This document shows, one piece after another, positions 7,912 through 15,330 of a DNA stretch of 15,330 nt (its first letter is position 1; every line of letters begins with the position of its first letter). The translations under genes and the position numbers were made by a program. Source of the DNA: an uncultured Pseudobdellovibrionaceae bacterium (GTDB taxonomy: Bacteria; Bdellovibrionota; Bdellovibrionia; Bdellovibrionales; Bdellovibrionaceae); contig CALCCV010000430.1 of NCBI GenBank assembly GCA_937900305.1, forward strand, positions 1 to 15,330, in the 5' to 3' direction. Under the pieces are notes generated by a model. It was given only the letters and a program-made list of their open reading frames with translations, ran no database searches and had not been told where the DNA came from.

Positions 7912-8912
7912 GCAAACCGATCATCTTAACGGGCGATCGGCCCACGGGGCCGCTCCACTTAGGCCATTATGTGGGATCGCTGGCCAATCGCCTGCGATTG
8001 CAAAATGACTATCATCAATTTTTAATCATCGCTGACACCCAGGCCCTCACCGACAATTATGATCAACCCGATCGCATTCGCGAAAATATTTTGCAAGTGG
8101 CTTTGGATTACTTGGCCGTTGGCTTAGATCCCAACCAAAATACTTTTTTTGTTCAGTCACTGATTCCAGAGCTGTATGAGATGACGGTGCATTTTCTCAA
8201 TCTTGTGACGGTTGCACGGCTCAGCCGCAATCCCACGGTCAAAGAAGAGATTCGCCAAAAAAATCTCGAAGAGAGTTTGCCCGCAGGATTTTTGATTTAT
8301 CCAGTCAGTCAGGCCGCAGATATTTTGGCATTCAATGCCGATCTTGTTCCAGTCGGTGAAGATCAAAATCCCATGATTGAACAAACCAATGAAATCGCTC
8401 GGGCCTTCAATCGCATTTATAAAACTCCGTGTTTGAAAGAGGTGAAACCTCTCATCGGAACCGTCGGTCGACTCGTGGGCATCGATGGCCGCTCCAAAAT
8501 GAGCAAATCCGCGGGCAACGCGATTTTGCTCGGTGACTCCTTTGCAGACATCAAAGCGAAGGTGCAAAAAATGTACACGGATCCAAATCATCTGAAAGTC
8601 AGCGACCCCGGCACCGTCGAAGGACATGTTGTGTTTTCATTTCTCGATGTCTTTGATCCCAATCAACTCGAAGTTCAAGAGCTTAAGGATCACTATCGCC
8701 GCGGCGGTTTGGGTGACGGCATTCTTAAACAGCGCCTCACAGGCCTTCTTGAAGACTTCATTGCACCCATTCGCCAGCGTCGCCTGGAGTTTGAAAAAGA
8801 TCCCGGCGAAGTGCTAAATATCTGCCGCAAAGGCAGTGAGGTCGCCCGCAACAGGGCGCAGTCCACACTGCAAAATATTCGAAAAGCAATGGCCCTCATC
8901 ACGCCCTCTTAA
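7908..8912 (+). CDS. trpS: Tryptophanyl-tRNA synthetase
   Basis: Class I aminoacyl-tRNA synthetase that charges tRNA-Trp with tryptophan in the cytoplasm; 334 residues, the normal bacterial length. The HIGH-type motif is PTGPLHLGHYVGSL (12-25, core HLGH 17-20) and the second signature is KMSKS (197-201). Other typical parts are LIIADTQALTDN (39-50), GFLIYPVSQAADIL (127-140) and VPVGEDQNPMIE (147-158), which contribute to the active site and dimer face. The ILTGDRPTG opening is the form seen in many Firmicutes-like and mixed bacterial TrpRS proteins, as opposed to the FSGxQPSG opening of the enterobacterial type. The GTG start at 7908 is fixed by the overlap with the preceding small gene and by homology. 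Sequence and length look fully intact. Confidence 0.97.
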   Translation: MSKPIILTGDRPTGPLHLGHYVGSLANRLRLQNDYHQFLIIADTQALTDNYDQPDRIRENILQVALDYLAVGLDPNQNTFFVQSLIPELYEMTVHFLNLVTVARLSRNPTVKEEIRQKNLEESLPAGFLIYPVSQAADILAFNADLVPVGEDQNPMIEQTNEIARAFNRIYKTPCLKEVKPLIGTVGRLVGIDGRSKMSKSAGNAILLGDSFADIKAKVQKMYTDPNHLKVSDPGTVEGHVVFSFLDVFDPNQLEVQELKDHYRRGGLGDGILKQRLTGLLEDFIAPIRQRRLEFEKDPGEVLNICRKGSEVARNRAQSTLQNIRKAMALITPS

Positions 8913-9149
8913 GAAGGGCTCCGATTTTCACAGCGGCACTTGTCCGTCTGTAGAACTTGTGGACGGCTGCTCGCCATATCTTGCCTCGGCCGCTGCCCAT
9001 TCAAAAACCGAAACCCGTATTAAAATCTGTGAGGTGCCCTTCAGCCGCCAACGTCTCATTCTTGGCCGTCGATTTGTAACACCATAAACTGAGATTTTTA
9101 GATCGCGAGAAATTCGCAGTGGGTTTTTCGACTCTCATTTTCTGGTGGT
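8913..9149. other. Intergenic gap between trpS and the large exported-protein gene
   Basis: These 237 bases have no supported gene. A 5-bp GCCCT/AGGGC stem at 8903-8919 straddles the trpS stop codon and is followed by TCCGATTTT, a poor terminator candidate. The distal part (about 9070-9149) becomes AT-richer and should contain the promoter for the 1129-residue protein. TTGTAA (9073-9078) with TTTAGA 17 bases further on is a weak sigma-70-like pair. Confidence 0.4.
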
Positions 9150-12100
9150 ATGATGGCGCGACCAAATTCAAATTGCAGTCTTCGTGAGCAAGACCCGCGG
9201 GCGTCCCGCGTGAGTTTTGTCGCACGTCTCGCTCTCATTCACCTCGCATTTTTGACCTTCGGCGGAATATTTTTCGCCCTTGGTGATATCGGTCACGCGC
9301 AACCAGCTGACAACTCGGGCCCTGGCGTCGTCGCCAGCAATCCTCCCTCGACTGAAGCGTCCACTCAAAATCTCGAGTCCCAGACTGTCGCACCCGAAGA
9401 GGTGCGTGAGGTTGTTCGGTTGGGCAACCAGCTTTCACGACTGATTCACCGTCAGCGAAATGGCTTTGAGGTGAACCCCCAAGACTTCGAAGCCAAACGC
9501 AAATTCTTCGAAACCAAATTTGGCGATGTGATGCTGCGACTGCAAACCGAGAGCCTCCTCCTCAAATCCGGATCTGATTTCGAGGAGCTCAAAGTCCAAC
9601 GCAAAATGAGGGAAATCGATTTGGGCTCTGTGGTCGTGAAGAACCAAGAAGCCCCAACCGGTGCTGAACGGCTCGCTGACCGTCTGGTTGAAATCGAAAC
9701 TTTGCGCAAGAGTCTTTTCAAAATCAAAAGCATCAATCGCGTCATTCAGATTTTGCGAATTCCCTTTTTAAAAAAGATCGATCCGACGAAAACCTGGACC
9801 GGAAAAAACACGGCCATCGACGCAATCTCGCTGGAAATGGGAACTCAGAATCAAATTCAGAATGACGTTTCGGCAACGAAGAAGCTTCTCCAAAAGGGTG
9901 CCGATCAGTTCGTGAAATTTTCGCACACCTTCACTTTGCAGTTCATGACTTTTGAAGTTGCCAAGCTGACCATGGCCATCGCGCAACTAAAATTTGCCTT
10001 TGCAACTGATCCCATGGCCTGGGATCAGTTTGTAAAACAAATCACTTTCGAAAACGCGGCAGCTTTTGGTGTTTTTAGCTTAGTAGACACTATCTCTCAC
10101 GCCGCGCTCACGGGGGTTTTGAAAGGCACCCTCCCGAAATCCATGGTCCGGTACGTGAGTATGGCCGTAGCCATGTTTGCGACCAACGTATTTTCCGACA
10201 TGATGAATGATCGCGTTTTGCAAGAGTGCGTGTCCTGGAGTTGGTTCGGCAAAAAACCCACGGCCAAAGATGTCTGTGCCAAGTCCTTCGAAACTTGGGT
10301 CGGTGGCGAAAAAATTCAACAGTACACACCCATGGTCACGAGTCTCATTTTGTCGACCCTAGTGGCCGACGGAATTGGCAAAGGCCTAGGTCACGCAAAT
10401 TTAGTCGTGAAAGGCTTCGGCATGATGGACGAAGCCTCTTATATCACAAAATTTGGCCAGGGCCTCAACGCAGCTTCGAATGCTCTTTTGACTTCCGTTC
10501 CTGTTGTGATGGCGGGAAAGATGTTCCTATTTCTTGCGATCGAGCACTTTGTGGATCCAATCATTCAAAACCACTTCAATCGTTTCAGTTTGAAAACATT
10601 TAGCATTCAAGCTTTCTTTAGTAAGTTGTTTGGCCACCGTGACTATCGAATGGCTGACGAAATTCAAGATCAATTCATTGGCAACGTCTTTGATGTCAAA
10701 GCAAAAACCCTGTCCGAAACTCACCATCACTTGCTAAATTTTTTGGCTTGGAACGAGAAATTCAATTGGGAACCGGTTTTAGAAAAATCAAATTGCATAA
10801 AATTGACGAAAAACCGCGGTGAACAAACTTGGAATATGACTTTAGAAGATGGTTCTCAACAGACTTACACGTACTGGAACAAAGATAAATCAGACCCGCA
10901 AATGGACTGCGAAGTCCTAACCAGCCCCGAAGAGTTGCTGGCTAGAAGTGGTGAACTCCAAAGGTCGTGGCGACAACTTTTGTTAAAAGATTTCAATCCG
11001 AGTTTTTCGGCGTGGCGTGAAAAATTAAACGGATTTATGGCTCAGTACACGGGCTTTTATAATTTTGGAAAATTTGTGTCCGGCGCAAAATTTCTCTATG
11101 ATCTCGACATAAAAGAAGGGCAAAAATCTCCCGCCCTTCCCGTGCTCTCTCGCACCTCAATCGAGAAAGCCATTTTCAACGAAACAGACCCGACACAAGA
11201 TCTCGAGGTCTTTCAAGACCCTGCGGATGACTCAAAAGGAAATTCACTTTCATCTGCGTTGATTGCGCAGGCCGAAGAAGTGAACACCGGTGCTAAAAAA
11301 ACTTCAGATGAAAAAAAGCAAAAATCAAAACGAGCTGACATCCCGTTCCCCAAGTCACTGCACAATATGATGTTGACGTCCGTTGCAGACTTTTATGTTT
11401 CTGCAGCATCCTGTGGCGGCAAGGATCGTCAAGAGTCCGTTGTCTCAAAGGCCTGGAAATACTTTTGGTCTGAAACCGGCAGTGATTTTGTCAAAATCTC
11501 TTACGGTTCGAGTCTGAATTTTGAGCCCCCGCAGCTCGCCGACGAGCACTCAGAAGTTTGCACGGAAAAGGAATCTGGAGAATTTCAAAAGCTGGTACCT
11601 AATGGGCGAGGCGTCGCCGAGCACATTTATAAAGATCTCTTCAAACCCAAATGGCGCGGAGCTGATGGCAGCGAACACAATTCGCTAGCCGAGTACCTGT
11701 TTTTCAACTTGTCGAAGGCCATCTATGGCGAAGGCACTGAAGAGGACCCGCAATTGGGATTTGATAACTGGTTTAAAGCCAACGTTCGGTCTGACGTCGA
11801 ACCTGTCTGGAATTTCTATGACACGCAATTTAGAACCATGTTTCAAGAGACTTTTGCTCCTGTTTTTTTCAAACGCCAAATTGAGAATGGATGCAGTCTT
11901 TTGAATCCGACCAAAACAAATCCATTTGAAATTTTGGACGCCGAGGGATTTTTAGCCTTGACCCAACAAAGTGATTGGCTTCACGCCCCCAAAGATAGCG
12001 AGTGGCTTTGCCGAGACTCCGTTAACGAGTTGAGAGTTTCCAACGGAATTGTGCAGTCCATTGAACTTGAAATGAGAATGTATTTGCGCATTTTGAAATC

Positions 12101-12539
12101 CCTGTACCTCTCCTTCTATGACAAGACTCCCACGAATCGCGAAATTGCAAAAAAATTCTACCTGAGCCGGGCAAATTCTCTCATCCATCACATTCGAAGC
12201 ATCCAGATTGAGCGAAAATTTGTGAACCAATCTTTTGAAAATCCTGCACTTAACGAACTAGTCACCAATGTTCTGACTTTGCTTTTCAATATCGAAAATT
12301 CGCCCCTCAACGATCCAGAAAAAGAGCGATCCGCTACCGACTTAGCTCGATTCAACACTGCTCAATACCGCATCAAAGTCGGCAGGTCTTTGCTGATGAG
12401 AATCCAGTCTTTGTATCTAGAGTTGAATGAGAGCTTGGCGAATTTGAACTATTTTTCGTTGGAATCGCAGAAAGAGAAGGCATTGGAGTACCAAGCTCCC
12501 GTGCCAAAAGCGCCAGACACCAATCGGATTTCCATTTGA
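9150..12539 (+). CDS. Very large exported protein of unknown function (1129 residues)
   Basis: Not recognised. An N-terminal export signal has an unusually long polar lead (about residues 1-24), a hydrophobic core (27-44) and probable cleavage near GHA-Q (50-51). The protein is mainly helical in character. Residues 80-200 are charged and helix-forming. About 255-475 contain several hydrophobic stretches (LVDTISHAALTGV, VSMAVAMFATNVF, VTSLILSTLVADGIG, LLTSVPVVMAGKMFLFLA). About 690-735 is a polar linker. The C-terminal 400 residues are soluble and aromatic-rich. The mature part has exactly eight cysteines (360, 376, 549, 587, 755, 804, 915, 954), in four successive pairs. The start ATG at 9150 (or 9153) has only a weak GGTGG site. 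The next gene begins 60 bases downstream with no terminator, so the two are probably co-transcribed. It is likely periplasmic or envelope-bound; function unknown. Confidence 0.85.
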   Translation: MMARPNSNCSLREQDPRASRVSFVARLALIHLAFLTFGGIFFALGDIGHAQPADNSGPGVVASNPPSTEASTQNLESQTVAPEEVREVVRLGNQLSRLIHRQRNGFEVNPQDFEAKRKFFETKFGDVMLRLQTESLLLKSGSDFEELKVQRKMREIDLGSVVVKNQEAPTGAERLADRLVEIETLRKSLFKIKSINRVIQILRIPFLKKIDPTKTWTGKNTAIDAISLEMGTQNQIQNDVSATKKLLQKGADQFVKFSHTFTLQFMTFEVAKLTMAIAQLKFAFATDPMAWDQFVKQITFENAAAFGVFSLVDTISHAALTGVLKGTLPKSMVRYVSMAVAMFATNVFSDMMNDRVLQECVSWSWFGKKPTAKDVCAKSFETWVGGEKIQQYTPMVTSLILSTLVADGIGKGLGHANLVVKGFGMMDEASYITKFGQGLNAASNALLTSVPVVMAGKMFLFLAIEHFVDPIIQNHFNRFSLKTFSIQAFFSKLFGHRDYRMADEIQDQFIGNVFDVKAKTLSETHHHLLNFLAWNEKFNWEPVLEKSNCIKLTKNRGEQTWNMTLEDGSQQTYTYWNKDKSDPQMDCEVLTSPEELLARSGELQRSWRQLLLKDFNPSFSAWREKLNGFMAQYTGFYNFGKFVSGAKFLYDLDIKEGQKSPALPVLSRTSIEKAIFNETDPTQDLEVFQDPADDSKGNSLSSALIAQAEEVNTGAKKTSDEKKQKSKRADIPFPKSLHNMMLTSVADFYVSAASCGGKDRQESVVSKAWKYFWSETGSDFVKISYGSSLNFEPPQLADEHSEVCTEKESGEFQKLVPNGRGVAEHIYKDLFKPKWRGADGSEHNSLAEYLFFNLSKAIYGEGTEEDPQLGFDNWFKANVRSDVEPVWNFYDTQFRTMFQETFAPVFFKRQIENGCSLLNPTKTNPFEILDAEGFLALTQQSDWLHAPKDSEWLCRDSVNELRVSNGIVQSIELEMRMYLRILKSLYLSFYDKTPTNREIAKKFYLSRANSLIHHIRSIQIERKFVNQSFENPALNELVTNVLTLLFNIENSPLNDPEKERSATDLARFNTAQYRIKVGRSLLMRIQSLYLELNESLANLNYFSLESQKEKALEYQAPVPKAPDTNRISI

Positions 12540-12599
12540 GTGAAATTATTTTGAGGATTTTTTGAAGATTTTAAAACTGAATTTTTATTCGGAGGATCA

Positions 12600-14495
12600 A
12601 TGAAGACAACAAAAATTATCGTGAGAATCGGCGTCGCCCTTTGCCTCACCTCACAATCGTTGGCCGCAGGAACTAGCGGGGCCAGGACGGCTAGGGCGAA
12701 AGAACCGGTCGAAACTGGACGGGCCGCCGAGACAGCGAGCCCAAGGAAGAAATTGAGAACTTCTACTAAGCGCACCGAAACCCCTCTCCCTCCGGGGCTG
12801 TCGGTGGAGACTGGTCGGTTGATCAATGGAGTCCTCAAAGATCTGACCTCTAAAGATGGAACGGTTTGCAATGGACCCTGTCCCCAAGCCATTGTTCAAC
12901 TTGGTATCCTTCTTAAAAATGTAGAAGTTCCGGAAGCAACTCGAAATTATGCCAGGTCTATTTTCGTGGAAATTAAGAGTGCTAAGGCGAGCGGAAACGG
13001 CTCCATCTCTGACCTTTTGACTCCTGCCCATGCAAGAAAAGTCGTTACGGCTCTTTCCGAGGTGATCAATTCTATCACTCCAGAAATGGTCGAAAAGAGT
13101 CCAATGCTTCAATCTATCGTTGAAGGAAATCAAGCGATCCGCGAAGTCGTCGCTCGCAAATTGACTCCTGAACTGGTGGACCAGCTGCCTTGGTGGGTTC
13201 GTCAGGCGCGCGAAGGACTGGATCTCGTTGCCGAGCTTGGTGGAAGAAATACGCTGGGCGAGATGCTCGCGAATCCAAGGCTTGAGGCCACAACCATCAG
13301 CACCATCACCCGTGCGATGATGACAGCCGACCGCAAAAACACCACGGCGACTCCAGCTCAAGTGGTCGAAGCTGTAAAGAAAGAACTCGCACCCTCCTTT
13401 GAAATGGCTGAGCAACTTGGTATGCAACTGCTGCGAGCTCAGGATAATTTTTTGGCCGCAAATCTCGCAAACAATCCGAAGGCCATTGCCATCGCTCGCA
13501 AAGAACTTGATAAGGCCCAATACCAATTTGGCCTCACCTTACCAGAATTTCTATCTTTGAAATTTGGCTTAGAAAAAATGGCCCGAGGTGAATCCGACTT
13601 CAAAAATCAAACAACCGATGCCACCAACCCAGAAGTAAATGCGCCAACCTCTATCAGCCTCGGCGAAGTTGCAACTCAGATATTGTCACAGCCCTCCTCT
13701 TTGAGTCGCAAGGTGCTGACAACTGAGCAAGAGGTCCGGCTTCAACAACTGCTCGCTACCGAAAACCTAGAACGAATTGGCTCAAGCGATCCAAAAGTGG
13801 CCGAAGGTGTTAAGTGGGCTTTAACTAAAATCAAATGGCTCAAATACCTCACCCTTCTTGAAAAACACACTGACTCAATTGTTTGGATTTCGAAGACGAA
13901 GTGGGTAACCTCAGTGCCAGGCCTCGCTCAAGGTCTTGGATATTTGGCTAACGTGCTCGCAACTCACCGGGATGCGACCCTCCTTTTTGCCAACAAAATA
14001 AAGTTGACAGAAATGAAAACGCAATTCGGTAAAACTGCTGAGGGAAAACCTAATGAAGCGACAGAAGAATTTATACGTAACTTTATGCAAATTTCAAAAA
14101 ACGGCGAAATCGAATCCTTAATCAAAATGATGTTTGCCGTGAGAGATTTCAAAGATTTAAGCACATTCGTGCGCGAAAACGCCGAAGCTTTGGCGGCCCG
14201 AACTGATCAAGATCTCATCACAAAAAATCAGTACACCGCATTCGTAGGCGCGCTGGCAAAGTACCAAAACGTCCAAATCCGTGAAGGCGATGTCAACCTT
14301 GGCGCCCTCTTGAAAACCATCATCCCTAGTATGAATCCTATACAAGTTGGAATTTTGGTGGCCTGTGCCACCACGCTGGGTCACCAAATGAACGGCGTCA
14401 CTTCGGAGTACATCGATAGCATCATAAGTACGATCTCTGGCCTTGGTCCGATATTGGGCCTTGGCACCGGTGCGGACTCTGGCGAAGATGAATGA
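12600..14495 (+). CDS. Exported helical protein of unknown function (631 residues)
   Basis: Not recognised. The signal peptide is MKTTKIIVRIGVALCLTSQS with cleavage around SLA-A (22-23). A basic, disordered-looking stretch follows (about 28-62, rich in Arg, Lys, Thr and Ala), then a long, almost entirely helix-forming body with no enzyme motif that I can see. Cys90 and Cys94 form a CNGPC motif; the third mature cysteine is Cys589 in a hydrophobic segment (580-590). The C-terminal tail is glycine-rich then acidic (GTGADSGEDE). LTPxxxxKV and ITPEMV/LTPELV phrases near residues 140, 159 and 188 look like a degenerate repeat of about 25-30 residues. A strong CGGAGGATCA ribosome binding site precedes the ATG. 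The 60-base AT-rich gap to the upstream gene suggests one operon, and a strong hairpin terminator follows. Confidence 0.85.
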   Translation: MKTTKIIVRIGVALCLTSQSLAAGTSGARTARAKEPVETGRAAETASPRKKLRTSTKRTETPLPPGLSVETGRLINGVLKDLTSKDGTVCNGPCPQAIVQLGILLKNVEVPEATRNYARSIFVEIKSAKASGNGSISDLLTPAHARKVVTALSEVINSITPEMVEKSPMLQSIVEGNQAIREVVARKLTPELVDQLPWWVRQAREGLDLVAELGGRNTLGEMLANPRLEATTISTITRAMMTADRKNTTATPAQVVEAVKKELAPSFEMAEQLGMQLLRAQDNFLAANLANNPKAIAIARKELDKAQYQFGLTLPEFLSLKFGLEKMARGESDFKNQTTDATNPEVNAPTSISLGEVATQILSQPSSLSRKVLTTEQEVRLQQLLATENLERIGSSDPKVAEGVKWALTKIKWLKYLTLLEKHTDSIVWISKTKWVTSVPGLAQGLGYLANVLATHRDATLLFANKIKLTEMKTQFGKTAEGKPNEATEEFIRNFMQISKNGEIESLIKMMFAVRDFKDLSTFVRENAEALAARTDQDLITKNQYTAFVGALAKYQNVQIREGDVNLGALLKTIIPSMNPIQVGILVACATTLGHQMNGVTSEYIDSIISTISGLGPILGLGTGADSGEDE

Positions 14496-14566
14496 TGATT
14501 TCGATCGTGAGTGTCCCATTTAAAAAGTTTTAATAAGTCGTAAAAAAAATGATGAGCTCACAAATC

Positions 14567-14615
14567 GGCGCGTGCCTGTCAAAATTCTCGACAGCCACGC
14601 GCCTTCTCTCTCTCC
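14567..14615 (+). terminator. Strong hairpin terminator after the 631-residue gene
   Basis: Arms GGCGCGTGCCTGTC (14567-14580) and GACAGCCACGCGCC (14590-14603) pair over 14 positions with one C:C mismatch, enclosing a 9-base loop. The tail TTCTCTCTCTCCC is pyrimidine-rich but not a pure U tract. It lies about 70 bases past the stop codon and ends the 9150-14495 unit. Its GC-rich stem in an AT-rich gap makes chance unlikely. Confidence 0.78.
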
Positions 14616-14662
14616 CAAAATCGATACAAGCTAAAAAGCAGCACCAAATGGCCTTAGTTTCC

Positions 14663-14678
14663 TGGCATCGCAAATGCA
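14663..14678 (+). promoter_or_regulatory. Candidate sigma-54 (-24/-12) promoter
   Basis: TGGCATCGCAAATGCA matches the sigma-54 consensus TGGCACG-N4-TTGCA at TGGCA and TGCA, with the near-invariant GG and GC separated by exactly ten bases. Transcription would begin near 14689 and give a leader of about 45 bases including the AAGGAG site of the next gene. It sits between a terminator and a gene start, where a promoter is required. No obvious activator dyad was seen in 14604-14662. Confidence 0.55.
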
Positions 14679-14733
14679 AATCTCTTTAAGATTGCCAGCG
14701 GTGTTCACCCCCAAGTTCGTTAAGGAGTTACAG

Positions 14734-15330
14734 ATGAATCGTACGCCCAAGGAAATCACATTGTTAAAGCGATCTACATCTTTGTTGATATGCTCCACTT
14801 TTGTTTTTCAAATCGCCAGCTCAACGGGCTTCGCGCAGAGCGAATCCTCAGAAAGTGGCGGAGCAGGAATTGGAATTTTTGAGGGAGCTCAAAAACCTGA
14901 CCTCCGATCGATTCTTCAGGGCAATGGCGACACCTTAGTTGCTTCGCCGGTTTCGGCCACGTTCGACACTTCTCCAGTTTCTGAAAATCTTAAAGAAGAA
15001 TTGCTCACGGCCAACGATGCTGACATTTTAGCGGCGTCACAGATCACAGCTGAAGATTTGCAATGCAGCCTGTTTAAAACAAATCCTATGGGCATATTTG
15101 ATACGGCTCTTAAAGAAATTCAGGGCGCTTTAGATGTTGTCGACTGCACCAGCATTCCACCTGCAGAAAAGAAAATGTATTCAGAGACCTTAAACAATCT
15201 CAATGAGGCAGAAGCTAGTATTAAAGAAGTGCTCTCTCAAAAAATGACTGATATCGGTAGCAAGCCTCTCGACAAAACTCAAAAAGAGGCGCTCGGTCTA
15301 AAAGTGGAAACTGCCATTAAGAACGTTCTC
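14734..15330 (+). CDS. Exported protein of unknown function, 5' part
   Basis: The reading frame is open to the right window edge (199 codons seen). The signal peptide spans residues 1-35 with cleavage at GFAQ-S. The LLIC stretch inside it is not a proper lipobox, so a lipoprotein is unlikely. The mature start is Ser/Gly/Glu-rich and disordered-looking (36-60). A helix-forming region follows, with Cys111 and Cys138 possibly forming a disulfide. From residue 143 the sequence is charged and helical (EKKMYSETLNNLNEAEASIK), coiled-coil-like. The start is fixed by AAGGAG at 14722-14727, six bases before the ATG. It is the third exported unknown in a row, but is set apart from the others by a terminator and a candidate sigma-54 promoter. 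Total length and function cannot be judged. Confidence 0.85.
   Translation, partial: MNRTPKEITLLKRSTSLLICSTFVFQIASSTGFAQSESSESGGAGIGIFEGAQKPDLRSILQGNGDTLVASPVSATFDTSPVSENLKEELLTANDADILAASQITAEDLQCSLFKTNPMGIFDTALKEIQGALDVVDCTSIPPAEKKMYSETLNNLNEAEASIKEVLSQKMTDIGSKPLDKTQKEALGLKVETAIKNVL

Noticed and set aside
8157..8627. Minus-strand open frame of 156 codons
   Set aside because: Entirely antisense to trpS, whose protein is unambiguous; no independent support.
8903..8919. Short GCCCT/AGGGC stem at the trpS stop codon
   Set aside because: Only five pairs with a 7-base loop and no following U tract; too weak to call a terminator.
9063..9078. Sigma-54-like TGGCCGTCGATTTGTA upstream of the 1129-residue gene
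   Set aside because: The near-invariant C of the -12 GC element is a T here, and other consensus positions also fail; better left uncalled.
8836..9087. Plus-strand open frame running from within trpS into the following gap
   Set aside because: Out of frame with trpS, no ribosome binding site, and no protein-like character in the part beyond trpS.
12651..13526. Long minus-strand open frame of 291 codons
   Set aside because: Lies wholly antisense to the 631-residue exported protein; its translation is rich in Ser, Arg, His and Cys, as expected for a shadow frame, and lacks a plausible start site.
14750..14800. Possible lipobox (LLIC) in the third exported protein
   Set aside because: Position -1 is Ile, not Gly or Ala, and a standard signal peptidase I site occurs at GFAQ further on.

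Overview
The window reads as ordinary chromosome from a Gram-negative bacterium. It shows clear purine-rich ribosome binding sites, exported outer-membrane barrel proteins and roughly balanced base composition. The mix of conserved housekeeping genes with very large exported proteins of unknown function would fit a Bdellovibrio-like member of the Bdellovibrionota. That assignment is an inference from general character, not from a diagnostic gene.

Layout, left half (1-6908, all on the minus strand): an ammonium transporter (amtB) runs off the left edge. To its right, transcribed towards it, are seven genes' worth of minus-strand coding. In transcription order these are a nitroreductase-family flavoprotein, a DusB-type tRNA-dihydrouridine synthase, the translational GTPase TypA/BipA, a NodI-like ABC ATPase, its NodJ-like permease and a small outer-membrane barrel protein, followed after a 223-base gap by amtB. 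The ATPase, permease and barrel genes overlap by 8 and 4 bases and form one translationally coupled exporter unit.

Layout, right half (7028-15330, all on the plus strand): a second small barrel protein, an 85-residue unknown protein that overlaps the start of trpS by four bases, and trpS itself. These are followed by three successive genes for large exported proteins that I do not recognise: 1129 residues, 631 residues and at least 199 residues (cut by the window edge). A strong hairpin terminator separates the second from the third. The third has a candidate sigma-54 (-24/-12) promoter in front of it, so it is probably controlled on its own.

Nothing points to a mobile element, CRISPR array, prophage, rRNA or tRNA here. 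The part most likely to hold undescribed biology is 9150-15330. Its largest protein has eight mature cysteines arranged as four successive close pairs and a hydrophobic middle third. The coupled exporter-barrel unit and the trpS-coupled small gene are secondary points of interest.
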